A stretch of DNA of 46,613 bases, taken from contig JAEUPF010000075.1 in the NCBI GenBank assembly GCA_016790425.1, positions 1-46,613 of the forward strand. The letters are read 5' to 3'. Positions 1 to 8,309 of the stretch are shown here, piece by piece (positions within the stretch are counted from its first letter, which is position 1; every line of letters begins with the position of its first letter). The translations under genes were made by a program, and so were the position numbers. A model generated the notes under the pieces. It did not search any database, had not been told where the DNA came from, and was given only the letters and a program-made list of their open reading frames with translations. Source of the stretch: Rubrivivax sp. (GTDB lineage Bacteria; Pseudomonadota; Gammaproteobacteria; Burkholderiales; Burkholderiaceae_C).

Positions 1-795
1 GCCGACGATGATGGCGGCGAGGTAGAAGATCGACAGCTGCAGCGTGAAGTACTCGGGCGTCATCGCGCGGTAGAAGTAGCCGAGCAGCGCCCCGGCCACG
101 CCGGCATAGAACGAGCCGAGCGCGAAGGCCGCGAGCTTGTAGCGCAAGAGGTCGATGCCCAGCACCTCGGCGGAGATGTCCTTGTCGCGGATGGCGATGA
201 AGGCGCGGCCCACGCGCGTGCGGAAGAGGTTGCGCGCGCCCACCAGCATCAGCGCTGCCACCGGCACGATGAGGTAGTACATGCGGTGGTCGTTGAGCAA
301 CTCGAAGCCGAACAGGCTCGCGTTGGGCACGTTGACGCCGCGCACGCCGCCCGTCACTGAATCCCACTCGCGGAACACGTAGACGAGCAGGAACTGCGTG
401 GCGAGCGTGGCCACCGCAAGGTACAGGCCCTTGATGCGCAGGCTCGGCAGGCCGACGACGAGGCCGATGGCCGCCGCCATCAGCCCCGCCAGCGGCAGCG
501 TCAGGAAGAACGGCCAGCCGCGCTGCGCGAACCACGCCGCCGTGTAGCAGCCCACGCCCAGGAACGCGGCGTGGCCGAGCGAGATGAGGCCGGTGTAGCC
601 GGTCATGATGTTGAGCCCGGCGGCGGCGATGCAGTGGATGCCCACCAGGCAGGCCAGGCCGATGACGTAGCCGTTGGCGGCCAGCGGAAACGCCGCCAGC
701 GCCAGCGCCAGTGCGGCCAGCCAGGCGCGCTGCACGCGCGTGGGCCACAGCGACTCGTCGTGCTGGTAGCTGGCGCGGAAGTCGCCGATGCGCAT
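1..795 (-). CDS. livM: Branched-chain amino acid ABC transporter permease LivM (3' end beyond window)
   Basis: Inner-membrane permease of a LivFGHMK-type importer for branched-chain amino acids or related short acids. Reading from an ATG at 795, the frame is open to the window edge for 265 residues with no stop, so the C-terminus is missing. The product is strongly hydrophobic. It contains the LivM-type stretch GLNIMTGYTGLISLGHAAFL near residues 60-80, and further on the segment RVGRAFIAIRDKDISAEVLG, the cytoplasmic loop that contacts the ATPase. It lies 26 bases after livH in the same orientation. Substrate is not readable from sequence. Its place behind an acyl-CoA mutase operon suggests a carboxylic acid or amino acid fed to that pathway, which is inference. 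Confidence 0.93.
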   Translation of the reverse strand, partial: MRIGDFRASYQHDESLWPTRVQRAWLAALALALAAFPLAANGYVIGLACLVGIHCIAAAGLNIMTGYTGLISLGHAAFLGVGCYTAAWFAQRGWPFFLTLPLAGLMAAAIGLVVGLPSLRIKGLYLAVATLATQFLLVYVFREWDSVTGGVRGVNVPNASLFGFELLNDHRMYYLIVPVAALMLVGARNLFRTRVGRAFIAIRDKDISAEVLGIDLLRYKLAAFALGSFYAGVAGALLGYFYRAMTPEYFTLQLSIFYLAAIIVG

Positions 796-821
796 GATGC
801 GTGCCTTCGCCTGCCGCCGGC

Positions 822-1712
822 TCAGAGCCGCTCGATCTGCCGCGTGCCGAACAGGCCGTAGGGCCGGATCAGCAGGATCACGAGGACGATGGCGTAGGGC
901 ACGATGTCGCGCACCTTGCCGCCCAGATACCCCGCGGTGAGGCTCTCGGCCAGGCCGACGACGAGGCCGGCGACGATGGCGCCGGCGATGCTGTCCAGCC
1001 CGCCGAGGATGATGACGGCCAGCACGCCCAGCGCCGTGCCGCCCAGCGCCGGCGACAGGCTCGTCATCGAGGCCACCACGATGCCGGCCACCGCGCCCAC
1101 CATGCCGGCGAACATCCACGTCAGCGCCTGCGTGCGGCGCACGTCGATGCCGAGCACGCAGGCGGTGAGCGGGTCGCTGGCCGCGGCGCGCATCGCCACG
1201 CCGGTCCTGGAGAAGCGGAAGTACAGCGTGAACGCGGCGATCACCGCGGCGGCGAGCACGAAGCTCCACAGCACCTGGCCGGGGATGAGGATCTCGCCCG
1301 GCGTGAACGGCTTGCGCGGCAGCAGCGCCGGCATCTCGTAGTTGCGCCCGCTCCACAGCGCCTCGACGCCACCGTGCAGCGCGCTGGCCAGGCCGATGGT
1401 GGCCATCAGCACCGAGATCACCGGCTGACCGGCCAGCGGCCTGAGCAGCGCGCGCTCGATGACCGCCGCCACCACGGCCACGGCGGCAAGCGTCAGGGCC
1501 AGCGCCAGCCACGCCGGCAGCGCCCACAGCACTCTCGCGGTGTAGAAGAAGTAGGCGCCCAGCATCATGAACTCGCCCATCGCGAAGTTGATGACGCCGG
1601 TGCCCTTGTAGATGAGCACGAAGCCGAGCGCGATGAGCGCCAGGAGGCCGCCGGAGAGCAGCCCGATGGCGGCGTACTCGGCCAGCGCGACCCAGTCGAA
1701 GCCGGCGTTCAT
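822..1712 (-). CDS. livH: Branched-chain amino acid ABC transporter permease LivH
   Basis: Second membrane permease of the Liv-type importer, 296 residues, the usual length for LivH. The start is the ATG at 1712, whose ATGA overlaps the livG stop; the longer open frame upstream is just livG read in another frame. It has LivH-type features: the N-terminal segment ALGFVLIYKGTGVINFAMGE, the cytoplasmic loop FRFSRTGVAMRAAASDPLTA with the coupling helix, and about eight hydrophobic segments. The C-terminal VILLIRPYGLFG is characteristic of the family. The overlap with livG implies translational coupling. The ATP-binding partner LivF and the binding protein are not in the window and may lie beyond the left edge. 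Confidence 0.95.
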   Translation of the reverse strand: MNAGFDWVALAEYAAIGLLSGGLLALIALGFVLIYKGTGVINFAMGEFMMLGAYFFYTARVLWALPAWLALALTLAAVAVVAAVIERALLRPLAGQPVISVLMATIGLASALHGGVEALWSGRNYEMPALLPRKPFTPGEILIPGQVLWSFVLAAAVIAAFTLYFRFSRTGVAMRAAASDPLTACVLGIDVRRTQALTWMFAGMVGAVAGIVVASMTSLSPALGGTALGVLAVIILGGLDSIAGAIVAGLVVGLAESLTAGYLGGKVRDIVPYAIVLVILLIRPYGLFGTRQIERL

Positions 1713-2554
1713 GCTGCCACCGACTGGCCCTGGCCCTGGCCCTGCCGTGCCGCGCCCTGCTCGCCGAGGTAGGCGCGCACCACCTCGGGGTCGTGCCGCA
1801 CCTCGGCCGGCGTGCCGACGCCGATGACCTGGCCGAAGTTCAGCACGACCACGTGGTTGGCGATGTCCATCACCAGGCCCATGTCGTGCTCGATCAGCAG
1901 CACGGTGACGCCGCGTTCTTCCTGGATGTCGAGGATGAAGCGCGCCATGTCCTCGGTCTCTTCGCGGTTCATGCCGGCCACCGGCTCGTCGAGCATCAGC
2001 ACCTGGGGCCGCATCGCCAGCGCGCGCGCCAGCTCGACGCGCTTTTGCAGGCCGTAGGCGAGCGCGGCCACCGGCTGGTGGCGCACGTGGTCGATCTCGA
2101 GGAAGTCGATGACCTCGCGCTCGATCTCGCTCCTGAGCGCCATCTCCTCGCGCCGCGCCGGCCCCAGGTACCACAGCGCCGTGAGCGGGTTGGCCGCCAG
2201 GCGCGTGTGGCCGCCGAGCTTGATGTTGTCGAGCACGCTCATGCCGCGGAAGAGCGCCACGTTCTGGAACGTGCGCGCCAGGCCCAGCGCCGCGCGCCGT
2301 GCCGCACCGGCGCGCGTGATGTCCTGGCCGGCGAAGACGATGCGCCCCTGCTGTGGCCGGTAGAAGCCCGAGATGGTGTTGAACAGGCTCGTCTTGCCGG
2401 CGCCGTTGGGGCCGATGACGGCGGTGATCTGGCCGGCGCGCGCCGTGAGCGACACGCCGCTCAAGGCCTTGATGCCGCCGAAGCCGAGGTGCACGCCCTC
2501 GGCTTGGAGCAGCGGCGCATGCGGTGGCAGGGGCGCGGGCAGGTTCATCGACAA
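1709..2554 (-). CDS. livG: Branched-chain amino acid ABC transporter ATP-binding protein LivG
   Basis: Cytoplasmic ATPase of the Liv importer, 281 residues. Walker A is GPNGAGKT at residues 48-55. The ABC signature is the variant AYGLQKRVELARAL, and Walker B is VLMLDEPVAGM followed by the switch histidine in LLIEHDM. The insert between Walker A and signature (residues about 110-160) is typical of LivG compared with the shorter LivF. The C-terminus has a Gln/Gly repeat (QGQGQGQ) encoded by a GGCCCT-type short repeat, probably unstructured. It follows the MeaB-thioesterase fusion after about 108 bases on the same strand, so it may be cotranscribed with the mutase operon. Start chosen at the first ATG; the one at residue 3 is an alternative. 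Confidence 0.95.
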   Translation of the reverse strand: MSMNLPAPLPPHAPLLQAEGVHLGFGGIKALSGVSLTARAGQITAVIGPNGAGKTSLFNTISGFYRPQQGRIVFAGQDITRAGAARRAALGLARTFQNVALFRGMSVLDNIKLGGHTRLAANPLTALWYLGPARREEMALRSEIEREVIDFLEIDHVRHQPVAALAYGLQKRVELARALAMRPQVLMLDEPVAGMNREETEDMARFILDIQEERGVTVLLIEHDMGLVMDIANHVVVLNFGQVIGVGTPAEVRHDPEVVRAYLGEQGAARQGQGQGQSVAA

Positions 2555-2662
2555 GGCGGCGGCCGGAACAGCGACAGGGCCGGCGGATTGTTCGGTCGCC
2601 CCGGCGCAGCGGCCATCATCGTTAGCCCTGCAACAGCACCGGCCGCCACGGGGGCACCGCCC

Positions 2663-3922
2663 TCAGGCATGGTGCTTGGCCGTGACGTAGACGGTGCCGG
2701 TGAAGCTGGAGACCGGGCGGCCGTCGTCACGCGTCACGTCGACGCGGTAGACCGCCAGCCGGCGCCCGCGCGAGACCTCGTGCGCGCGCGCCAGCAGCGT
2801 CTGGCCGACCTCGGCCGCCTGCTGGAAGGTGATGTGCGCGTCGATGCCGGCGGCCACCATGCCGTGCGAATTGGCCGCCAGCCCGAACGCCGTGTCGGCC
2901 AGCGTGAAGACGACGCCGCCGTGGCAACTGCCGTTGAAGTTCATGTGCTGCGGCCCGAGCGTCACCCGCACCTCGGCTTCGCCGAGGCCGGCGCGCGTGC
3001 AGACGATGCCCAGCGCCCGCAGGCAGGGGTCGGCCGCCGCCAGGTGCGCAACGCGCGCCGCCGCCGCGGCGGCCTTGGGGTCGGTGTGCAGCCGCTGTGC
3101 GTGGCCCGCCGCCGCGGCGTGCGCCAGCACCTGTTCGACGAGCGCCTCGATGCCCTCGCCCCGGCTCGCGCTCACGGGCAGCACCGGCACCTTCCAGGCG
3201 CCGCTGCCGGCCGCGGCCCGGGTGCGCAGATGCAGCATCTCGCGCAGGTCGCGCGCCGTCGCTTCGGCGCCGGGCAGGTCGGCCTTGGTCACCACCAGCA
3301 GGTCGGCGATCTCGAGGATGCCGGCCTTCAGCGCCTGCACCTCGTCGCCCAGCCCCGGCGGGCAGGCGACGATGCGCGTGTCGGCCAAGCGCAGGATCTC
3401 CACCTCGGACTGGCCGGCGCCGACGGTCTCGACGATGACGGTGTCGAAGCCGGCCGCATCGAGCACGTCGACGACGCCCTGTGTGCCGCGCGACAGCCCA
3501 CCCAGATGCCCGCGCGAGGCCAGCGAGCGGATGAACACGTCGGGATGGGCGCCGTGCTCGCCCATGCGCACGCGGTCGCCGAGCACGGCGCCGCCCGAAA
3601 GCGGGCTCGACGGGTCGACCGCGACGACACCGATGCGCCGGCCGCGCGCCAGCAGCGCGCCGAGCAGCGCGTGCACGAGGGTGGACTTGCCCGCGCCCGG
3701 CGCACCGGTGATACCGAGGACATGCGCGCGCCCCAGGTGCGGCGCCAGCGCGGCGCGCAGCGCCGCAGCGTCGGCGGCGCCATGCTCGATGCGGCTGATG
3801 GCGCGCGCCACGGCGCGGCGCTCGCCGTGCAGCAGGCCCGGGGGCAGCACGGCTTCGGCGGGCTTGTGAACGACCGTGCTCGTCACAGGAACCGTCACTG
3901 GAACCGTCACGGGAACCGTCAC
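2663..3922 (-). CDS. MeaB/ArgK-type G3E GTPase fused to a PaaI-type hotdog thioesterase
   Basis: A single 419-residue frame joins two families. Residues about 25-290 are a MeaB-type GTPase, the chaperone that loads and protects B12-dependent acyl-CoA mutases: Walker A GAPGAGKS at 73-80, the VVAVDPSSP box, IVETVGAGQSE, and a TKAD base-recognition motif. Residues about 298-419 are a PaaI-like hotdog acyl-CoA thioesterase with the segment NFNGSCHGGVVFTLADTAFG holding the family's CHGG and LAD residues. Normal MeaB proteins stop near 320-330 residues, so this is a genuine extension with no stop or frameshift between the parts. Start is a GTG at 3922, but each 12-bp repeat at the 5' end carries an in-frame GTG, so the true start is uncertain. 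It begins 15 bases after the mutase stop. Confidence 0.88.
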   Translation of the reverse strand: MTVPVTVPVTVPVTSTVVHKPAEAVLPPGLLHGERRAVARAISRIEHGAADAAALRAALAPHLGRAHVLGITGAPGAGKSTLVHALLGALLARGRRIGVVAVDPSSPLSGGAVLGDRVRMGEHGAHPDVFIRSLASRGHLGGLSRGTQGVVDVLDAAGFDTVIVETVGAGQSEVEILRLADTRIVACPPGLGDEVQALKAGILEIADLLVVTKADLPGAEATARDLREMLHLRTRAAAGSGAWKVPVLPVSASRGEGIEALVEQVLAHAAAAGHAQRLHTDPKAAAAAARVAHLAAADPCLRALGIVCTRAGLGEAEVRVTLGPQHMNFNGSCHGGVVFTLADTAFGLAANSHGMVAAGIDAHITFQQAAEVGQTLLARAHEVSRGRRLAVYRVDVTRDDGRPVSSFTGTVYVTAKHHA

Positions 3923-3929
3923 AGGAAGC
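3882..3929. repeat. 12-bp tandem repeat at the start of the MeaB-thioesterase gene
   Basis: Four head-to-tail 12-bp units of the form GTCACNGGAACC lie at 3882-3893, 3894-3905, 3906-3917 and 3918-3929, with one or two differences between units. They encode the alternating Thr/Val/Pro N-terminus of the fusion protein. Each unit also supplies an in-frame GTG codon on the minus strand, so copy-number change would keep the frame and only add or remove possible start sites. Confidence 0.9.
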
Positions 3930-3937
3930 TCACGGTG

Positions 3938-5626
3938 TCACACGAAGGCCTGCACGTGGCCGAAACCGAGTTCGCGGCGCAGCGTGGCGCAGATCTCGCC
4001 GTGCGTGCAGCCGGCCTCGGCCGCTTCGACGACGCGGCCGAAGACGTTGTCCTGCGCGTCGCCGGCGGCACGCGCCAGCGCGCCGAGGGCGCGCTGCACG
4101 TCGCCTTGCGAACGCGCCGCCTTGAAGGCGCGGAAGTCCTCGAGGTGCGCCTGCATCGTCGCGGGATCGGGCCGCGTGTTGATCGGCCGCGCGCTGCGGT
4201 CTTCCTCGACCTGGTAGGCGTTGACGCCGACCAGCGTCTGCTCGCCGCTGTCGATGCGCGCCTGGAAGCGGCGCGCCGATTCGCCGACCATGCGCTGCAC
4301 GAGGCCCGACTCCACCGCCTTGTACATGCCGCCGGCATCGTCGACCAGGCCCATCACCCGTTCGATCTCGGCCTGCATCGCGTCGGTCAGCGCCTCGACG
4401 TAGTGGCTGCCGCCCAGCGGGTCGATGACGTCGGTGAGCTGCGCTTCCTCGCGCAGGATGTTCTGCGTCGCCACCGCGATGCGCGCGCCGGCCTCGCCCG
4501 GCACCGACAAGGCCTCGTCGTAGGCGTCGGTGTGCAGCGACTGCAGGCCGCCGAAGATGCCGGCCATCGCCTGCACCGCCACGCGCGCGATGTTGTTCAG
4601 CGGCTGCTGGCGCGTCAGGTCGACGCCCGAGGTCTGGCCGTGGAACTTGAAGCGCCAGGACTTCGGGTCCTTCGCGCCCAGGCGCTCCTTCGTCACCCTG
4701 GCCCAGATGCGGCGCGCGGCGCGGAACTTGGCGATCTCCTCGAAGAAGCTGATCGAGATGTCGAAGAAGAACGTGAAGCGCGGCAGGAAGGCGTCGGGGT
4801 CCATGCCGCGCGCGATGCAGTCCTCGGCGTTCTGGATCGCCGTGCTCAGCGTGAACGCCACCGCCTCGGCCGGCGTGGCGCCGGCTTGCTGCATGTGCTG
4901 GCCCACCACCGACATCGGGTTCCACTTCGGCACGAAGCGGTTGCAGAAGGCGATGTGGTCGACGAGGATGCGCCGCGCCCCCGGCAGCGCGATGCGGAAG
5001 AACATGTGGTTGGCGACGTAGTGGCTGAGGTAGTCGCTCTGGTTGCTGGTGCCGCTGACCTGCCGCCAGTCGGTGCCGCGCTTCTTCGCGGTGGCCAGCA
5101 TGAAGGCCAGCAGGGTGAACGGGCTCGGGTCGTTCAGCGCGCATGAAGTCGCGGCGAGGTCCACGCCCTGCAACGCCCGGTCCATGTGCGCAGCGGTGTT
5201 GACCACGGTGCCGCAGGTGCCCAGCAGCTCGAGGTGCGACTCGTCCATGTCGAAGCCGCGGAAGACCGAGTTGCACGGGATCAGCGACACCGCCGTGGCG
5301 CCGGCGCCGAGCACGTCGAGCAGGCGCTCGTTGTATTCGGCCGGCGTGCCGTGGCCGATGAGCTGCCGCTGCGTCCACGTGCGGCCGCGGTGCATCGTCG
5401 CGTAGATGCCGCGGGTGTAGGGCGGCTGGCCGGGCAGGCCGAGCGCGCTCTCGCGCTCGGGGTGCCAGTCGGCGGCGGTGTACAGCGGCTTGATCGGCAC
5501 GCCGCTGCGGTTGCTCAGCGCCGGGTCGGTTCCGATCTGCTCGGCGTAGTCGCGCCGCCAGCGGGCCAGCGCCGGGCCGATGCCGGGCTCCACGTCGGAC
5601 AGCGGGGCGTCGAAGGGCTTGTTCAT
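3938..5626 (-). CDS. Coenzyme B12-dependent acyl-CoA mutase, large subunit, unknown substrate
   Basis: 562 residues, the length of the large subunits of isobutyryl-CoA and 2-hydroxyisobutyryl-CoA mutases, which like this one have a separate B12 subunit. The TIM-barrel signature regions are present: [15 protein letters not shown] (65-78), the histidine segment [55 protein letters not shown], and [14 protein letters not shown]. Substrate-pocket positions differ from known classes. By hand alignment the catalytic Tyr of methylmalonyl-CoA mutase is Leu89 (TQRQLIGHG), and the usual FDLPT motif is replaced by PCNSV (117-121). So it is probably not methylmalonyl-CoA mutase. The ATG at 5626 has a GGAG 6 bases upstream. 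It lies between its B12 subunit and its chaperone in one operon. Confidence 0.87.
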   Translation of the reverse strand: MNKPFDAPLSDVEPGIGPALARWRRDYAEQIGTDPALSNRSGVPIKPLYTAADWHPERESALGLPGQPPYTRGIYATMHRGRTWTQRQLIGHGTPAEYNERLLDVLGAGATAVSLIPCNSVFRGFDMDESHLELLGTCGTVVNTAAHMDRALQGVDLAATSCALNDPSPFTLLAFMLATAKKRGTDWRQVSGTSNQSDYLSHYVANHMFFRIALPGARRILVDHIAFCNRFVPKWNPMSVVGQHMQQAGATPAEAVAFTLSTAIQNAEDCIARGMDPDAFLPRFTFFFDISISFFEEIAKFRAARRIWARVTKERLGAKDPKSWRFKFHGQTSGVDLTRQQPLNNIARVAVQAMAGIFGGLQSLHTDAYDEALSVPGEAGARIAVATQNILREEAQLTDVIDPLGGSHYVEALTDAMQAEIERVMGLVDDAGGMYKAVESGLVQRMVGESARRFQARIDSGEQTLVGVNAYQVEEDRSARPINTRPDPATMQAHLEDFRAFKAARSQGDVQRALGALARAAGDAQDNVFGRVVEAAEAGCTHGEICATLRRELGFGHVQAFV

Positions 5627-5650
5627 GGCGGCTCCGTTGCGCTTGCAGCG

Positions 5651-5680
5651 CTCTCTCTCTGTGTGTGTGCTCTGTGCCTG
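5651..5680. repeat. CT/GT dinucleotide tract between the mutase subunits
   Basis: A run of CT then GT dinucleotides in the 76-base gap between the stop of the B12 subunit and the start of the large subunit. On the coding strand it reads as a purine-rich CA/GA leader just upstream of the large-subunit ribosome site. Length change here would alter the spacer but not a protein. Confidence 0.7.
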
Positions 5681-5702
5681 TCGCCGGCGCTTCGCCCGCC
5701 GC

Positions 5703-6125
5703 TCAGGCGGTGGCGCGGCGCGCGCGCACGCCGGCAGCCAGCTCGCGCACGCTGTGGGCGATGGCGTCGAGCGCGGTGCCGGGGTGGAACACGCGCGCGA
5801 CGCCGGCTTCGATCAGCGCCGGCTCCTCGTCGTCGGGCACGATGCCGCCGACGATCACCGCCACGTCGCCGAGCCCGGCCTCGCGCAGCGCCTGCATGAG
5901 CTTGGGCACGATCAGGTGGTCGGTGGCCAGCGAGCTGATGCCGATGACGTCGACATCCTCCTCGGTCGCCAGCTTCACGACGGCGGCGATGTCCTGCCAC
6001 GGCGGCGTGTAGATCACCTCCATGCCGGCGTCACGCAGCGCCGCGGCCACCACGCGGCTGCCGCGGTCGTGGCCGTCGAAGCCGATCTTCGTGATCAGCA
6101 CCTTGGGGATCAGCGTGTCGTTCAT
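5703..6125 (-). CDS. Cobalamin-binding small subunit of the acyl-CoA mutase
   Basis: 140 residues, the expected size for a free B12-binding mutase subunit. It has the B12 motif DGHDRG at 17-22, with His19 as lower axial ligand, then Ser64-x-Leu66 and Gly93-Gly94. After SSL the usual AGH-type residues are replaced by ATDH, another departure from methylmalonyl-CoA mutase. The start is the ATG at 6125; it overlaps the tetR stop as ATGA, and the longer frame reaching 6899 is a shadow. The pairing with the 562-residue large subunit just downstream is clear, since the large subunit lacks its own B12 domain. Confidence 0.93.
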   Translation of the reverse strand: MNDTLIPKVLITKIGFDGHDRGSRVVAAALRDAGMEVIYTPPWQDIAAVVKLATEEDVDVIGISSLATDHLIVPKLMQALREAGLGDVAVIVGGIVPDDEEPALIEAGVARVFHPGTALDAIAHSVRELAAGVRARRATA

Positions 6126-6769
6126 GCGGGGCTCTCCATGCCCTGGCGCAGCAGGGCGGTGAACTGGCGGGCGATGCTGCGGGGCGATTGGGTGCCGTCG
6201 GGCCGGTACCAGTTCTGCGACCAGTTCAAGGCGCCCAGCAGCATCAGGCGCATCGCCTTGCGGTCGCCGCGGCGCTTCTGCGGCAGCGCGTCGACGAGCG
6301 CGGCCCACAGCGCCTCGTAGCGGTCGCGCGCAGCCACCAGGCGCTCGGCGGCGGGGGGCACGTCGGCCGGGCGCACGCGCACGACGACGCGCGCGTAGTC
6401 GTCGTCGCGCAGGATGGCTTCGAGGTGCGCCACGCAGGCTGCCTCGAGCCGCTCCCAGGGGTCGGTGAGCGACGCCACCGCGGCCTCCACCGTCTGGCAG
6501 ATGCGCTCGACGCCGCGCAGGTACACCGCCACGAGCAGGTCTTCCTTGGTGGCGAAGTGGCAGTACAGCGAGCCGGGCAGCATGCCCACGGCGCGCGCGA
6601 TGTCGCGCACCGGCGTGCCCTCGTAGCCCTGGCGGCAGAACAGCGCCGCCGCGGCGTCGAGCACCTGCGGCGCGCGGCTGTCGGCGTGGGTGAGGCGCGG
6701 CACGGCGGCGGCCACGCCGCGGGCGCTGCGCGGCCGGGCGACGGGCATCGGGGCAGGAGAAGCGGGCAT
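6122..6769 (-). CDS. TetR-family transcriptional regulator
   Basis: About 215 residues. The N-terminal helix-turn-helix runs from VLDAAAALFCRQGYEGTPVR to the recognition helix in GSLYCHFATKEDLLVAVY, the TetR signature. The C-terminal half would bind the ligand, probably an acyl-CoA given the neighbours. It is the first gene of the mutase operon and is divergent from the thiolase. The start is unsure: ATG at 6769 is chosen, a GTG at 6784 and an ATG at 6748 are alternatives, and none has a strong ribosome site. A -10-like TATAGT lies at 6788-6783 on this strand, abutting the palindromic operator, which suggests autorepression. Confidence 0.9.
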   Translation of the reverse strand: MPASPAPMPVARPRSARGVAAAVPRLTHADSRAPQVLDAAAALFCRQGYEGTPVRDIARAVGMLPGSLYCHFATKEDLLVAVYLRGVERICQTVEAAVASLTDPWERLEAACVAHLEAILRDDDYARVVVRVRPADVPPAAERLVAARDRYEALWAALVDALPQKRRGDRKAMRLMLLGALNWSQNWYRPDGTQSPRSIARQFTALLRQGMESPA

Positions 6770-6788
6770 GGGGCGGGACCGCACTATA

Positions 6789-6827
6789 CAAACAATTGTT
6801 TGGTAAATGCCGGCGCGCCGCTATAGT
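6789..6827 (+). promoter_or_regulatory. TetR operator palindrome and thiolase promoter
   Basis: CAAACAATTGTTTG at 6789-6802 is a perfect 14-bp palindrome in an otherwise GC-rich region. On the plus strand a -35-like TTGGTA (6800-6805) is followed after 16 bases by TATAGT (6822-6827), a good promoter for the thiolase gene whose -35 overlaps the palindrome. On the minus strand a TATAGT (6788-6783) abuts it and would serve tetR. One bound dimer could therefore control both directions. Confidence 0.75.
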
Positions 6828-6907
6828 CGAAACCCTTCCCCCACCGGCGGCGCGGCGCGGCCTTTCGCCCGCGACGGGCTCGTTCCGTTCGTCGCCCACC
6901 CGCCGTC

Positions 6908-6991
6908 GTCATCCCGTCGTCGTCATCCCGTCCTCGTCATCCCGTCCTCGTCATCCCCTCCTCGACATCCTCTCCTCGACATCCTCTCCCC
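6908..6991. repeat. Six 14-bp tandem repeats abutting the thiolase start codon
   Basis: Six exact-length 14-bp units (GTCATCCCGTCCTC type, drifting to GACATCCTCTCCTC) fill 6908-6991 and end at the base before the ATG at 6992. The units occupy the place where a Shine-Dalgarno site should be, and the coding strand here is pyrimidine-rich with no GGAG-like sequence. Confidence 0.9.
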
Positions 6992-8209
6992 ATGAGCCTC
7001 CCCGAGATCGTCCTCGCCGCCGGCGCGCGCACGCCCTTCGGCGACTTCGGCAAGAGCCTGCGCGACGTGCCGCTGGCGACGCTGGGCGTGCACGCGGTGC
7101 GCGCCAGCCTGGCGCGCGCCGGCCTCGATGCGCGCCAGGCGGACCACCTGGTGTGGGGCAACACCGCGCCGGTGGACCACGAGAGCCTCTTCATGAGCCG
7201 CAAGGTGGCGCTCGCGGCCGGCCTGCCCGAGGACAGCTCGGCGCTCGGCGTGGTGCGTGCCTGCGGCAGCGGTTCGCAGGCCATCGTCAGCGCGGCGCAG
7301 CAGATCATGAGCGGCCACAGCGAGATCGCCATCGCCGCCGGCGGCGAGAACTTCTCGCGCGTGCCCTACCTCGCGCACGAGGTGCGCTGGGGCGCGCAGC
7401 GCGGGCCGTTCGAGTTCGTCGACGGGCTGGACTACATCTACCGCTGCCCGTTCACCAAGGAGCTGATGGGCGACACGGCCGAGAACCTGGCCGCGCGCTT
7501 CGGTTACGGGCGCGAGGCGATGGACGCCTGGGGCCTGATGAGCCAGCAGCGCGCCGCGGCGGCGATGGCGAACGGCTTCCTCGCACGGCAGATCGCACCG
7601 ATCGACGTGCCGCAGGACGTGAAAGGGCAACCGCCCACGCGCCGCTTCGAGCACGACGAGTTCCCGCGGCCGCAGATCACCGCGGCGAAACTGGCGGCCC
7701 TGAAGCCGGCCTTCCGCAAGGACGGCAACGGCACCGTCACCGCGGGCAACTCCAGTGGCGTGACCGACGGTGCCGCAGCGCTGGTGGTGGCCAGCGCCGC
7801 GGCGGCGCGCCGCGCCGGCATCCGCGCCGAAGCGCGCCTGGTCGACTGGGCCGTCGTCGGCGTCGAGCCGGCGATCATGGGCGCCGGCCCCGTGCCGGCC
7901 ATCCGCAAGCTGCTCGAACGCACGCGGCTCACCGTGGGCGACATCGACTACTTCGAGATCAACGAGGCCTTCGCCGTCGTCAACCTGCACGCCGAAGCGC
8001 AGCTGGGCATCGGGCGCGAGCGCACCAACCTCTACGGCGGCGCCATCAGCATCGGCCACCCGCCCGGTGCCACCGGGCTGCGCATGACGATGACCGCGAT
8101 GCACCACCTCGCCGACACCGGCGGCCGCTTCGCGGTGATCAGCATGTGCCTCGGCTCGGGAATGGGGATGGCGACGCTGATCGAGCGCCTGGCCGAGGGC
8201 CTCGCATAA
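6992..8209 (+). CDS. Thiolase-family acetyl-CoA C-acyltransferase
   Basis: 405 residues, a full-length biosynthetic/degradative thiolase. The nucleophilic Cys is in [11 protein letters not shown] near residue 90. The two His-containing loops are [13 protein letters not shown] and [10 protein letters not shown], and the second catalytic Cys is in [10 protein letters not shown] near the C-terminus. The third loop reads GHPPGATG in place of the common GHPIGASG. It probably cleaves a 3-oxoacyl-CoA with CoA, or the reverse; chain-length preference cannot be read. It is divergent from the tetR-mutase operon and shares its operator, so it likely acts in the same pathway, downstream of the mutase. 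The ATG follows the 14-bp repeat array directly. Confidence 0.93.
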   Translation: MSLPEIVLAAGARTPFGDFGKSLRDVPLATLGVHAVRASLARAGLDARQADHLVWGNTAPVDHESLFMSRKVALAAGLPEDSSALGVVRACGSGSQAIVSAAQQIMSGHSEIAIAAGGENFSRVPYLAHEVRWGAQRGPFEFVDGLDYIYRCPFTKELMGDTAENLAARFGYGREAMDAWGLMSQQRAAAAMANGFLARQIAPIDVPQDVKGQPPTRRFEHDEFPRPQITAAKLAALKPAFRKDGNGTVTAGNSSGVTDGAAALVVASAAAARRAGIRAEARLVDWAVVGVEPAIMGAGPVPAIRKLLERTRLTVGDIDYFEINEAFAVVNLHAEAQLGIGRERTNLYGGAISIGHPPGATGLRMTMTAMHHLADTGGRFAVISMCLGSGMGMATLIERLAEGLA

Positions 8210-8256
8210 GGCAGTAAGGCAGCCTGCACCAGGCGGTCCTTCCAGCGCCGGCGCCT

Positions 8257-8295
8257 GCCGCTGCTGCGCTCGGCGAAGGCGGCCTGAGCAGCGGC
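8257..8295. terminator. Possible hairpin terminator between convergent thiolase and acetate kinase genes
   Basis: GCCGCTGCT (8257-8265) pairs exactly with AGCAGCGGC (8287-8295) across a 21-base loop, in the 100-base gap between the two convergent stop codons. There is no U-run on either side, so if it terminates it may do so with Rho or only weakly. Confidence 0.4.
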
Positions 8296-8309
8296 GCCGA
8301 CGGGCGAGG

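Noticed and set aside
1793-5146. A 1117-residue open frame on the plus strand across livG, the MeaB fusion and the mutase
   Set aside because: It is antisense to clear genes; its product is His/Arg/Ala-rich with no family resemblance, as expected of a shadow frame in GC-rich DNA.
3938-5626. Annotation as methylmalonyl-CoA mutase
   Set aside because: The pocket Tyr and the FDLPT motif are not conserved and the protein is split; calling it methylmalonyl-specific would overstate the evidence.
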